From Nitrospirota bacterium (GTDB lineage Bacteria > Nitrospirota > Thermodesulfovibrionia > Thermodesulfovibrionales > Dissulfurispiraceae): a stretch of 62,144 nucleotides of DNA. The notes under the pieces are model-generated. The model was not told the origin of the DNA, made no database searches, and saw only the letters and a program-made list of their open reading frames with translations. Below, one piece after another: positions 1 through 7,739 of the stretch. A program made the position numbers and the translations under genes. How positions within the stretch are numbered: position 1 is the first letter of the stretch; each line of letters starts with the position of its first letter. The stretch lies in contig JADFXI010000003.1 of assembly GCA_015233655.1 (NCBI GenBank), positions 1 through 62,144 on the forward strand. The letters run 5' to 3'.

Positions 1-28
1 GTATGACATTAAGAGACTTGTCTTGCAA

Positions 29-55
29 CTCTGCGTCTCTGTGTCTCTGTGGTTA
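29..55. repeat. Three-unit 8-bp tandem repeat (CTCTGYGK)
   Basis: Three consecutive octamers read CTCTGCGT (29-36), CTCTGTGT (37-44) and CTCTGTGG (45-52), followed by TTAA. The block lies just upstream of the only convincing plus-strand gene, at the strand switch beyond gspK. Short CTCTGCGTCT-type repeats occur between genes in a variety of bacterial genomes (from memory, not searched). No other copy was noticed in the window. It is too short and regular to be a CRISPR array. Confidence 0.5.
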
Positions 56-79
56 ATTTATTTAAAGTGGGGAGCTGAA

Positions 80-322
80 GTGAGTAGAGAGAAGATGAAG
101 ATATTGGGTTTCTATTTGCTGGCGGTGCTGATAATCGGCAGGGTCGTAATAACGCCGCTCCAGCAGTCGCTGCGGGAGAAGAAAAGCATACTTAAAGAAT
201 ATGAAGACACCTATAAGATGCGAATGATCTCTTTCGAAAAATATAAGGCGGCGCAGGAAACGGTATATATCCAGTCCGCCCTTATGCCAATATCCTGCAA
301 ACATTATCCCTTTCCCCAGTAA
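80..322 (+). CDS. Short GspM/PilO-like membrane-anchored protein, probably truncated
   Basis: This is the only convincing plus-strand gene. It encodes 80 residues from a GTG at 80 preceded by GGGGAG (69-74) at good spacing; an ATG at 95 is the alternative start. The sequence shows one N-terminal transmembrane helix (LGFYLLAVLIIGRVVITPL) followed by a charged, probably coiled-coil stretch. That is the N-terminal layout of GspM and PilO inner-membrane assembly proteins, which normally exceed 150 residues. The last residues (HYPFPQ) run into the 3' end of gspK on the other strand, which suggests the gene was cut by a rearrangement. The GspM/PilO assignment rests on architecture and on the neighbouring gsp operon, not on a diagnostic motif. 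Confidence 0.45.
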   Translation: MSREKMKILGFYLLAVLIIGRVVITPLQQSLREKKSILKEYEDTYKMRMISFEKYKAAQETVYIQSALMPISCKHYPFPQ

Positions 323-1230
323 ATGACAGCGTATGGATAAGTGGCGTTCCATCTTGTATCGACTCCTGCCTTTATCGAATAGACAGGTACGGGTTTGCCC
401 ACATCTATTGTTATCTCCAGAAACGGGGAAGGGGCAAAATCTATTCCTTCTCCCTCTCCTCCGATTGTCCTTTGCACAATTTTCATAAGGGCAGGATTGG
501 AGGATACCGGCGTTTCAGACATGGCCATTTTCAGTCTTTGGGCCGAGTCCCTGCTGATGTCAAGATGTGCCATCAGCACTTCCTCAGAAGCCGTATTGGG
601 ATTAAATCCCGAATTGGGAAGCAAGGTCACGTAGGGCGCTATTTTCTTATAAAGCTCTCCATCCATTCCCCTCACAAAAGCAAATTCATATTTGTACTGC
701 ATAGGGTAATTCCGCGAAGTATATGGTTTTCCTTCCGCCTTGTAAAATGCGTCCTTCGCCCCATTAAGACGCGAGAGGTTGCCCCTGCTTGTCCAGTCAA
801 GGTAGCTGTCAATGATTATCGCGCCTTTATTCTCTTCCGGAGTGACATTGTGCAATAACCTTTGCAGGGCCGTAAGATTGGAGCCGACAAGCGAAATCAT
901 GCCATTGCTGTCCTGTACCTTTATCTCAATATCTTCCCCTATAGAAACTCCATTATTATCCAGTGGAATGCTTTTCACCCCCAGCAGGTCTTCCGATGTA
1001 TTAAAAACAATCTCACCCGGTGCAACCCTGCCTGCAAGGATACTGTACATAAGGGTATTAAACGTGGAGGCTGCCTTTATCATAGCCTCGGATTTCCGTT
1101 TCATGCCGTCAGCAGCTCTCAGGTGTTCTTTGACGAGCCAGTTGAACCCGATGCCCACAGTAATAATAACCCCTGTCATCAACAATGCCAGTATTGTGGC
1201 CGAGCCTCCTGACCCCCTACTGTGTGTCAT
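304..1230 (-). CDS. gspK: Type II secretion minor pseudopilin GspK
   Basis: GspK caps the tip of the periplasmic pseudopilus together with GspI and GspJ. The 308-residue protein starts with a short basic leader and a hydrophobic helix (SATILALLMTGVIITVGIGF, about residues 10-29) lacking the usual FTLIE box, as expected for GspK. The family core is visible: IDSYLDWTSRG, a PYTSRNYPMQ-type loop, and LLPNSGFNPNTASEEVLMAH, matching the LP...NxNTA segment before the helix-hairpin-helix-like region. Its start overlaps the end of gspJ by 14 bp, so translation is probably coupled. It is the last minus-strand gene in the window; gspL and gspM, which normally follow, are not there. Confidence 0.9.
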   Translation of the reverse strand: MTHSRGSGGSATILALLMTGVIITVGIGFNWLVKEHLRAADGMKRKSEAMIKAASTFNTLMYSILAGRVAPGEIVFNTSEDLLGVKSIPLDNNGVSIGEDIEIKVQDSNGMISLVGSNLTALQRLLHNVTPEENKGAIIIDSYLDWTSRGNLSRLNGAKDAFYKAEGKPYTSRNYPMQYKYEFAFVRGMDGELYKKIAPYVTLLPNSGFNPNTASEEVLMAHLDISRDSAQRLKMAMSETPVSSNPALMKIVQRTIGGEGEGIDFAPSPFLEITIDVGKPVPVYSIKAGVDTRWNATYPYAVIYWGKG

Positions 1231-1891
1231 TATAATCCGCTTTCCTCATAGTATTTGTGTTTATGCAGAACAACAGCGTCTGCTTTTTATTGCCCGAAAC
1301 ATAGGTCATTTTGACTGTCGATGGAAGCGACCTTCTCTTGCTCCCGTCAAAATTCTGCGACCACTCGGCGTTCCGTCCTAATACGTCAAAACCATAGAAT
1401 TCGATATCAATAGATTGCACGCCGTCCAGCAGCGTAAGTGAGTTGCCTTTTTTATAATCGCCGCCGACGTAATCCCAGTCCAATTCCCTGCAAGTCTTCG
1501 TATAGACAGGGAGTTCATAATATACCACAGCAAACAACCCGTTATCTCTATTCTCTTTTACGATCCAGGCAATAACCGGGAGGTCTCCTGCCAGGGGGGA
1601 AAGGGAAATATAGGAAATTTTTTCGCTGTCGCCGTAAAAATACGGGAACCACCCCGCTTTTTCCTTATAGACATAATAATCGACCACAGCGCCGAAGCTG
1701 CTGTCGATCCACAAGTATTTTGCCTTGTCCCAGAAATTGACTCCCTTTTCCATCAGGCCCTTATATTGCCTGAGTCCCTGGTTGAGGGCCATAGTGGCAA
1801 GCATAACCATAGAGCTGAAAATGGCCATGGCCACCAGGACCTCAATAAACGTGTATCCCTTAAAATTCGAGCGGCGAAATATTCTTGTCAA
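1217..1891 (-). CDS. gspJ: Type II secretion minor pseudopilin GspJ
   Basis: GspJ is a minor pseudopilin of the tip complex. The prepilin signature GYTFIEVLVAMAIFSSMVML follows a basic leader, with cleavage expected after the Gly. I chose a TTG start at 1891 because GGAG sits 8 nt upstream and the leader is then of normal length. An ATG at 1912 would lengthen the leader by seven residues and extend the overlap with gspI to 53 bp. The C-terminal half holds LTLLDGVQSIDIEFYGFDVL, typical of the GspJ beta domain. It lies between gspI and gspK in the canonical order. Confidence 0.85.
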   Translation of the reverse strand: MTRIFRRSNFKGYTFIEVLVAMAIFSSMVMLATMALNQGLRQYKGLMEKGVNFWDKAKYLWIDSSFGAVVDYYVYKEKAGWFPYFYGDSEKISYISLSPLAGDLPVIAWIVKENRDNGLFAVVYYELPVYTKTCRELDWDYVGGDYKKGNSLTLLDGVQSIDIEFYGFDVLGRNAEWSQNFDGSKRRSLPSTVKMTYVSGNKKQTLLFCINTNTMRKADYNDTQ

Positions 1892-2300
1892 CCTTGGCGC
1901 TCCTGAAAACATTCATCTCATACTCCCGGCTCAGTTTTCTGGAATCGAGCCGTATTGTCACTTTATAAAGATTCAGATTAAAATAATGCATCAGCTTGCC
2001 GTCAGGAGTGTCACGTGAAGGTCGCACAGTGTCGACAAGTCTGGCGTCCCAATGCATTATAACATCATCCCCCATATCTTCCGTTCCCTGCTTCGCTTCC
2101 ATATCAAGGACCTTCATGTAATTGACAACCTGGGGCAATTTGGAAGAGAAAAGATTGTTATCATTCGCACGTTCAAGATGCTGAAACCCGAGTCTGAAAA
2201 GATACATGGTGGCCGCAACACCGGCTGTCAGTATCAGGCTGGCGACCATTACCTCAAGGATCAGGAAACCCTTCTCGTTTCTTGACCTATGACGCATCAC
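1860..2300 (-). CDS. gspI: Type II secretion minor pseudopilin GspI
   Basis: This 146-residue minor pseudopilin has the processing site KGFLILEVMVASLILTAGVA near the N terminus; a Leu-Ile pair replaces the usual Thr-Leu before the conserved Glu5. GspI nucleates the GspI-J-K tip. The start is GTG at 2300, followed directly by an in-frame ATG at 2297; either could be used. The C terminus overlaps gspJ. Assignment as GspI rather than another minor pilin rests on its position between gspH and gspJ, its size and its short periplasmic domain. Confidence 0.8.
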   Translation of the reverse strand: MMRHRSRNEKGFLILEVMVASLILTAGVAATMYLFRLGFQHLERANDNNLFSSKLPQVVNYMKVLDMEAKQGTEDMGDDVIMHWDARLVDTVRPSRDTPDGKLMHYFNLNLYKVTIRLDSRKLSREYEMNVFRSAKVDKNISPLEF

Positions 2301-2314
2301 ATATTACCCATCCT

Positions 2315-2734
2315 CTATGCCGACTTCATGACGATTACGCCGAAAGGGGCCTGTATCTCGATCAGAAATGTGTTGTTCTCCGAGTATACTTTGATCTCTC
2401 CACCGGAAGTCGTGCCGGTCTTGTAAAACCTGATGGGCTGATCTATCTGAATGAAGACGTCTTTCAATCCGCCTGAATCCGCCCCGTCAACAAGCATCCT
2501 TCCGTCCTTTGCTTCGATGAGCTTGTCACGGCTATATAAAAAGGCCTCCATCCTCATGGACGAAACAAGCGTCAAGACCTTTTCCGCTCTGAGTGACGCC
2601 TGATAGCGCTGATACATGGAGTACGAGATCGGAACGCTCACTGAGAACATCATCCCTATGATAGTGATGACGATGAGCAATTCTATGAGCGTAAAGCCTT
2701 GTGCCCCCTGTCTTTTGCAGCCTGCCTTTTTCAC
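2315..2734 (-). CDS. gspH: Type II secretion minor pseudopilin GspH
   Basis: The 139-residue protein carries a textbook prepilin leader and helix, QGFTLIELLIVITIIGMMFS, with cleavage after Gly and Glu at position 5 of the mature protein. After the helix comes an SLRAEKVLTLVSSMRMEAFL-type segment typical of GspH/FimT, then a short beta-rich domain. GspH links the tip complex to the GspG shaft. The start overlaps the end of gspF by 4 bp. FimT-like type IV pilus proteins look similar, but the operon settles the role. Confidence 0.82.
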   Translation of the reverse strand: MKKAGCKRQGAQGFTLIELLIVITIIGMMFSVSVPISYSMYQRYQASLRAEKVLTLVSSMRMEAFLYSRDKLIEAKDGRMLVDGADSGGLKDVFIQIDQPIRFYKTGTTSGGEIKVYSENNTFLIEIQAPFGVIVMKSA

Positions 2735-3930
2735 AGCTTTATATCGCTGGCGCTCATCACTGTCAGGATCAGGGAGATAACTATAAAGCCCACTATGATG
2801 CCTGTGATGGTAATGACCACCGGCTCCACGAGGGCAAGCACCCTTTTGGTCGTGTTTCTGAAGCGCTCGTCAAAGATGCGGTGGACCTCAAGAAAGATGT
2901 CCCTGAGGTTGCCGCTCTCTTCACCCACCCGGATCATGTTCGCCACGATCTCCGGCAGGATATGTATATGGGAAAAGACATCAGCGATACCTTTCCCCTC
3001 TTTTATCTGGTCAATGGCAGGCTCAATTGATTCGCGCACCTTTTTGTCCATAATGACCCCCGTGGACAAACGCAGGGCGTCTATAAACGCGATCCCGCTG
3101 TTGAGCATGGAGTACATGGAATAGGAAAACCGGGACAATTCGAGAGAGAGGATCAGGCTGCCGAACAGGGGCAGGTAAATAAGGTATGAATAAGCCTTTG
3201 AGAGAACATTTCGCGTATTCGTCACCTTAAGCATGACGAAAACCAGCGCAACCGCCAGGAGGATAAAATAAACGTTCGTGATGCTGAGGAAATTGCCGAT
3301 GGAATAGAGTATCTTCGCGGTTACGGGAAGGGTAGCGTCGTTTTTCCCGAATATACTAAAAAACCGGGGGATAATAAACTTGAAGATAACAAAAATAACA
3401 AGCATGCTCGCGCCGATCAGAAAGGAGGGATAAGCGAGCGCGTTCTTTATTTCTCCCTTGAACTGTATTTGGAACCGCTGGTATTCCGCAATGTTCTCGA
3501 AGGCCGACCGGACATCACCGACGCTCTCTCCAGCGTGGATCATGGTAACAGTAAGCAGGTTGAACTGTCCGGTGTCGGAAAAGGCCCTCGCTATGGTCTT
3601 TCCGGCCTTTATGTCCTTCAGTATCGTGGAGAGGGTGTCCCTCATTTGCATTGACGAGCTGGAGTTGACAACGATTTCGAGCGCCCGGTCTATTTTTATT
3701 CCGGATTTCAGAAGTATGCTCATTTCACGGAACACGTTATAAAGGTCTTCATCCTTGACCTTTTTTCTTAAGCCGCGCTTTTTTACCGCCCTTGCAACAA
3801 CCTCATTTATTTCCACTACGGTCAGGTCCCGCTGTTTCAGGAGAGAAAGCGCCTCTGACGACCCTACGGCTGTTATGTTTCCGGCAATAACTCTGCCTGC
3901 AGGGTCAAGGCACCTGTACTTGAAATCCAT
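2731..3930 (-). CDS. gspF: Type II secretion inner-membrane platform protein GspF
   Basis: GspF is the polytopic platform protein that works with the GspE ATPase to assemble the pseudopilus. The 399-residue length fits the family (about 400). Two GspF/TadC repeats are visible. The first has FREMSILLKSGI and a hydrophobic span near NALAYPSFLIGASMLVIFVI; the second repeats the pattern (SRFSYSMYSMLNSGIAFIDA, then VIRVGEESGNL-like residues). The C-terminal membrane segment is VVITITGIIVGFIVISLILT. The start codon overlaps the gspE stop by one base (TGATG), giving tight coupling. Confidence 0.93.
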   Translation of the reverse strand: MDFKYRCLDPAGRVIAGNITAVGSSEALSLLKQRDLTVVEINEVVARAVKKRGLRKKVKDEDLYNVFREMSILLKSGIKIDRALEIVVNSSSSMQMRDTLSTILKDIKAGKTIARAFSDTGQFNLLTVTMIHAGESVGDVRSAFENIAEYQRFQIQFKGEIKNALAYPSFLIGASMLVIFVIFKFIIPRFFSIFGKNDATLPVTAKILYSIGNFLSITNVYFILLAVALVFVMLKVTNTRNVLSKAYSYLIYLPLFGSLILSLELSRFSYSMYSMLNSGIAFIDALRLSTGVIMDKKVRESIEPAIDQIKEGKGIADVFSHIHILPEIVANMIRVGEESGNLRDIFLEVHRIFDERFRNTTKRVLALVEPVVITITGIIVGFIVISLILTVMSASDIKL

Positions 3931-5612
3931 CAGCTCACCCTCAATATCTCTTCTATGGTGGTAAGCCCTTTCATCACCTTCAGCATGCCGTCCTCACGGA
4001 GCGACCTGAAGGAGTGTCGTTCCCGTAGGGCGGACCGCAGCGTTTCGAGGGACCGTCCCCTGAGGAATGTCTCTTTGAGATCATCCGTATACTCAAAGCA
4101 TTCGAATATGGACATCCTCCCTTTGTACCCCGTTCCGGCACAGGCAGGGCACCCCTTGCCCTTTTTGAAAACCATTTCACCGCCCAGCAGGTGCTTGAAA
4201 TTTTCGAAGATGGCATAAAGGTCAAACTCCTTCAGCACCTCCTCCGGCACAGGGTAGATATCATTGCATCGCTGGCAATTCTTTCTTATGATGCGCTGGG
4301 CTATAACCCCGATAACAGAGGCATTAAGGAGATAATCTTCCAGCCCCATTTCCATCAGCCTGAAAAGACTGCTGGGAGAATCGTTGGTATGGAGAGTGGA
4401 AAGGACGAGATGTCCCGTAAGGGCGGAGTGAATGGAAATTTCAGCCGTGTCCCTATCTCTGATTTCACCCACCATTATGACATCGGGGTCGTGCCTGAGG
4501 ATAGAGCGGAGGGCGGATGCAAAGGTCAACCCGATATCGGTTTTGACCTGGATCTGGTTTATGCCGTCGATCTGATACTCAACAGGGTCTTCCACCGTTA
4601 TAATTTTTCTGTCCGAGTTGTTCAGGCGCGTAAGCATTGAGTACAGCGATGTAGTCTTTCCCGAACCGGTAGGGCCGGTCACCAGGAGAATTCCGTACGG
4701 CTTTGCTATAAGATCAATAATGGTCTTCGCATGGTCCGCTTCCATGCCAAGCTGCATGATATCAAAGGTAAGCCGCTCCCTGTATAGCAGCCTCATCACG
4801 ACACTTTCGCTTTTAACCATGGGAATGGTGGACACCCTGATGTCGAGAAAAATAGATGCGATCTTGGTGCTGAACTTCCCGTCCTGGGGCAATCTCTTTT
4901 CTGCTATGTCCAGGTTGGAAAGGAGCTTTATCCTCGATACTGTCGCAAGATAAAAGGCCTCTTCGAGTGATTCGATGTCATGGAGTATGCCGTCGATCCT
5001 GAACCGCACACGGTACCTGTCACCCACCGGCTCTATGTGGATATCGGTAGCCATAAGTTCCACAGCCCTGCTCAAGAGGTTATTAAGGTATTTAATAACA
5101 GGGGCTTCGAATGCAAGTTCTTTCAGCCGCTCAGGCGAGTCATCCACATGCAGGGAGACAAAATTATCGTCCTTGTCCCCTAAATATGTCTTGGACAATT
5201 CCTTTACGGCACGTTCACCGGCAAGGAGGGTAACGACCGAATAGTGTGTGCTTTTGGTTACATACTCTTCAACTGAATTATTGAGCGGGTCGTCGGTAAC
5301 AAATGTTATGACGCCTTTCTTCCTGTCAAACTCCACAGGGACAAAATGGTTCCTAACGATAAAATCGAGGTCCACTTCCTGGGAGAGGGGAATAATGACG
5401 CCTTCACGGTCCGCCTCGTAATTCTCCACTTCGAAGACAGGGATCGCTAATTGTTCCGACAACGCCTGTACAAGATGCGTCTCAGTGATAATGCCCTGTT
5501 GGATAAGAATCTGTCCGAGGTAGCCACCGACCTGTTTCTGGACTGTCAGTGCCCTCTCTACATCTTCCTGCTTGACGCCAAACCGTGAATTAAGAATCTC
5601 GCCGAGAAGCAT
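3930..5612 (-). CDS. gspE: Type II secretion assembly ATPase GspE
   Basis: Cytoplasmic hexameric ATPase powering pseudopilus assembly. In order: an N-terminal MshEN/GspE_N-like domain (about 1-145), the N2 domain with APVIKYLNNLLSRAVELMAT (170-189), then the ATPase domain. Walker A is GPTGSGKTT (313-321), the Asp box is EDPVEYQ (341-347), Walker B is DPDVIMVGEIRD (375-386), and the His box surrounds LVLSTLHTNDS. The zinc-binding tetracysteine found in GspE/PilB is present as CQRC (446-449) and CPAC (488-491). The length of 560 is normal. It sits 1 bp downstream of gspG. Confidence 0.95.
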   Translation of the reverse strand: MLLGEILNSRFGVKQEDVERALTVQKQVGGYLGQILIQQGIITETHLVQALSEQLAIPVFEVENYEADREGVIIPLSQEVDLDFIVRNHFVPVEFDRKKGVITFVTDDPLNNSVEEYVTKSTHYSVVTLLAGERAVKELSKTYLGDKDDNFVSLHVDDSPERLKELAFEAPVIKYLNNLLSRAVELMATDIHIEPVGDRYRVRFRIDGILHDIESLEEAFYLATVSRIKLLSNLDIAEKRLPQDGKFSTKIASIFLDIRVSTIPMVKSESVVMRLLYRERLTFDIMQLGMEADHAKTIIDLIAKPYGILLVTGPTGSGKTTSLYSMLTRLNNSDRKIITVEDPVEYQIDGINQIQVKTDIGLTFASALRSILRHDPDVIMVGEIRDRDTAEISIHSALTGHLVLSTLHTNDSPSSLFRLMEMGLEDYLLNASVIGVIAQRIIRKNCQRCNDIYPVPEEVLKEFDLYAIFENFKHLLGGEMVFKKGKGCPACAGTGYKGRMSIFECFEYTDDLKETFLRGRSLETLRSALRERHSFRSLREDGMLKVMKGLTTIEEILRVS

Positions 5613-5613
5613 G

Positions 5614-6018
5614 CTACCAGTTCTTCAAGATCTTCTCATCGATCTGCCCGTTGGGGCCTAAGGAATAAAGGTCAAATGGTCCGTGCTCACCAGGACATTT
5701 ATACTGGTAGTCCCTGCCCCATGCGTCTTTGGGGAGTTCCTGCTTTGAAAGGTAGGGGCCCCTCCATTTTGAATCGGTTGCGTCGCCCTGTTTGACCAGT
5801 TCCGACAAGTCTTTCGGGCACTTGCCCACATCGAGCATAAACGACTGGACCCCGGAGGAAAGCATCTCGACCTGGGCTTTCGAGATTTCCTCCTTGGACC
5901 TCTCGAACTTGCCCATAAGGTTCGGCGCCACAAGTGATGCTATAAGGCCGATAATCATAACCACGATCAGTATTTCTATAAGAGTAAACCCTGTCTCCTC
6001 ACGCAACCTCTTCTTCAT
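5614..6018 (-). CDS. gspG: Type II secretion major pseudopilin GspG
   Basis: GspG forms the shaft of the pseudopilus. The 134-residue protein begins MKKRLREETGFTLIEILIVV, a perfect prepilin leader with mature Phe1 and Glu5. It continues with KAQVEMLSSGVQSFMLDVGK and the GspG-specific C-terminal region WRGPYLSKQELPKDAWGRDY. An acidic C-terminal loop (NGQIDEK) is where family members often bind calcium. It is the first gsp gene in the transcript and lies 15 bp after the lipoprotein gene. No prepilin peptidase gene (gspO/pilD) is in the window. Confidence 0.95.
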   Translation of the reverse strand: MKKRLREETGFTLIEILIVVMIIGLIASLVAPNLMGKFERSKEEISKAQVEMLSSGVQSFMLDVGKCPKDLSELVKQGDATDSKWRGPYLSKQELPKDAWGRDYQYKCPGEHGPFDLYSLGPNGQIDEKILKNW

Positions 6019-6033
6019 AGTCTCACCTCAGCA

Positions 6034-6513
6034 TCATTGCAACTGTATATTTAGAAACTGCCATGTTATATCCATACCTGTCGCTTTCTCTACTATGTTG
6101 ATCTTTCTGACAGTATCATCCAGTCTCTCAAAAATCAGAATAAATTCCACCACGCTCCCCTCCTGAAGAAATACGTGGTCAGGCAATGTCGGAATTCCTT
6201 CGACCCTAAGCAAGAGGTATTTTCTCCCGCTGCCATCCGCCACAATGGTAAGGGCGTCAGCGTTACCCGGAGGGGCCAGAGTCAGGGCTTCCTTTGTGCC
6301 GGGCTGTAAAGAGGCCGACCTGGATTTATACTCATACTTAAAGTTTACCCGTGTGTCTTTATCTGTAACTGTTATCTTAGTTATTCTCACCCGCGGCTCG
6401 GTATCGCATACCTTATCCACAGCGTACTCTCTAAAGCTTGCCTTCCTGGAACAGGCGCCCATAAAACAAGCCAGTATCGCTATTGCCAATATAACAGCTG
6501 CTCTATTTTTCAT
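6034..6513 (-). CDS. Putative lipoprotein of unknown function
   Basis: I do not recognise the family. Starting at ATG 6513, the 159-residue protein has a basic N terminus, a hydrophobic segment and a lipobox (ILACFMGAC), so it should be a lipid-anchored envelope protein. The remainder is beta-rich with no catalytic motif (TDKDTRVNFKYEY, HVFLQEGSVVEFILIFERL), compatible with an Ig-like or DUF4352-style fold. An upstream TTG at 6582 overlaps the preceding gene by 3 bp but would bury the signal peptide. Its position just before gspG suggests a link to secretion or the envelope, which is inference. Confidence 0.6.
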   Translation of the reverse strand: MKNRAAVILAIAILACFMGACSRKASFREYAVDKVCDTEPRVRITKITVTDKDTRVNFKYEYKSRSASLQPGTKEALTLAPPGNADALTIVADGSGRKYLLLRVEGIPTLPDHVFLQEGSVVEFILIFERLDDTVRKINIVEKATGMDITWQFLNIQLQ

Positions 6514-6578
6514 AAGTAGTATATTATCGCACCGATGCCCTGAAGAAATCAAAGCCGGGCTTTTCCCCCTGCTCACCC

Positions 6579-7739
6579 TCAACTCCTTACAAGTTCCCCA
6601 TACGCTGATTCTATCCTGCTCATTACCGCTTCGAGGCTGTATCGATTCCGGACGAATTCGAGGCCATTGGCTGAAAGAGTTTCCGCAAGTCCCTTTTCCC
6701 TGAAAATCCTGAGAACAGCGGCGGCAAAACTTTCGGGGTCATCTGCTACCAATATATCTCTTCCGGGAAGAGCCCCGATGCCTTCATTGCCATACGAGGT
6801 CGTAACCACCGGTGTCCCTGCAGCCAGGGCATCAAGAATCTTCGCAATAATGCCTCCGCCTATCAGGATTGGAGCAACAAAGACGGACGCTTTTTTGTAA
6901 CATTCATCTATGTCCTCAACAAAACCCGTGACAAGGACCCCGGAGTCCTTCTCCTGAAGAGATGACAGCTCATCAGGAGGCCCATAGCCCGCGATTATGA
7001 ATTTGGCATCGGGAGCGGTTTTTCGTATCAAAGGAAAGATGTCTCGATAAAAATACAGTGCGGCATCGACATTTATTTGCCGGTATTTATAGGAGGCGAG
7101 GAAAAGAATGCTGTCTCTTTCCTTAGCGAATCCCCTGTCGGTAAAATCCAGTCCGGCAGGATGAGGGACCACATCAACATTCAGTGCCGGGTCCATAGCT
7201 ATTATATATTCTTTATCATTTTCCGACCGTGTAAACACCCTGTCGAACCTGGCGGCTATCCTGACTTCCAGCGCTCTGATAAAACGGTACTTAATATAAC
7301 CGATTACCTTGCCGAACCCCCCGGACTTTTTCATGTTCCGTTCAGCCGGCTTTGTCATCACATCATGGACATCCAGCACCATTGGAGTTTTACCCTTCTT
7401 CATCATCAAAGCAGGCCCAATCCATTCAACCTGTATAAGGTCAAAACGACCGTTATCAGCTATCCTTTTTGAAAACAGGCTGAAGCCTGCATAGTTTATT
7501 ATAAGGCGCGCGCTATCGAAGAAGGTCCTTTTCGCTTTTGTCTTATACTTATAAGCATATATAGCTTTACAGAAAGGCTTAAGATCTTCCAGCGTGGCGG
7601 ATTCATCTTCTTCCAGCCTTGTGGCGAGATATATTTCGTGTTTCTTCGATAGGCTCCTGATTACCTCAAAGACATACCTGCCGCCTGCATGGTAGGCCTT
7701 CTGCTGCGGAAGGAATAGGCTGACGAATAAGATTTTCAC
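6579..7739 (-). CDS. GT4-family glycosyltransferase
   Basis: A GT-B glycosyltransferase of 386 residues, expected to use a nucleotide sugar at the cytoplasmic membrane face. The N-terminal Rossmann half starts KILFVSLFLP with a GGRYVF loop. The donor half holds FLASYKYRQINVDAALYFY and the C-terminal GGGIIAKILDALAAGTPVV, followed by NEGIGALPGRDILVADDPES, equivalent to the EX7E region. It resembles the transferase at 9600-10769 throughout, so the two are probably paralogues. Sugar specificity cannot be read from sequence. It ends where the lipoprotein and gsp genes begin, on the same strand and with no room for a terminator. Confidence 0.85.
   Translation of the reverse strand: MKILFVSLFLPQQKAYHAGGRYVFEVIRSLSKKHEIYLATRLEEDESATLEDLKPFCKAIYAYKYKTKAKRTFFDSARLIINYAGFSLFSKRIADNGRFDLIQVEWIGPALMMKKGKTPMVLDVHDVMTKPAERNMKKSGGFGKVIGYIKYRFIRALEVRIAARFDRVFTRSENDKEYIIAMDPALNVDVVPHPAGLDFTDRGFAKERDSILFLASYKYRQINVDAALYFYRDIFPLIRKTAPDAKFIIAGYGPPDELSSLQEKDSGVLVTGFVEDIDECYKKASVFVAPILIGGGIIAKILDALAAGTPVVTTSYGNEGIGALPGRDILVADDPESFAAAVLRIFREKGLAETLSANGLEFVRNRYSLEAVMSRIESAYGELVRS

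Noticed and set aside
29-55. CRISPR-like array
   Set aside because: Units of 8 bp without spacers; no cas genes.
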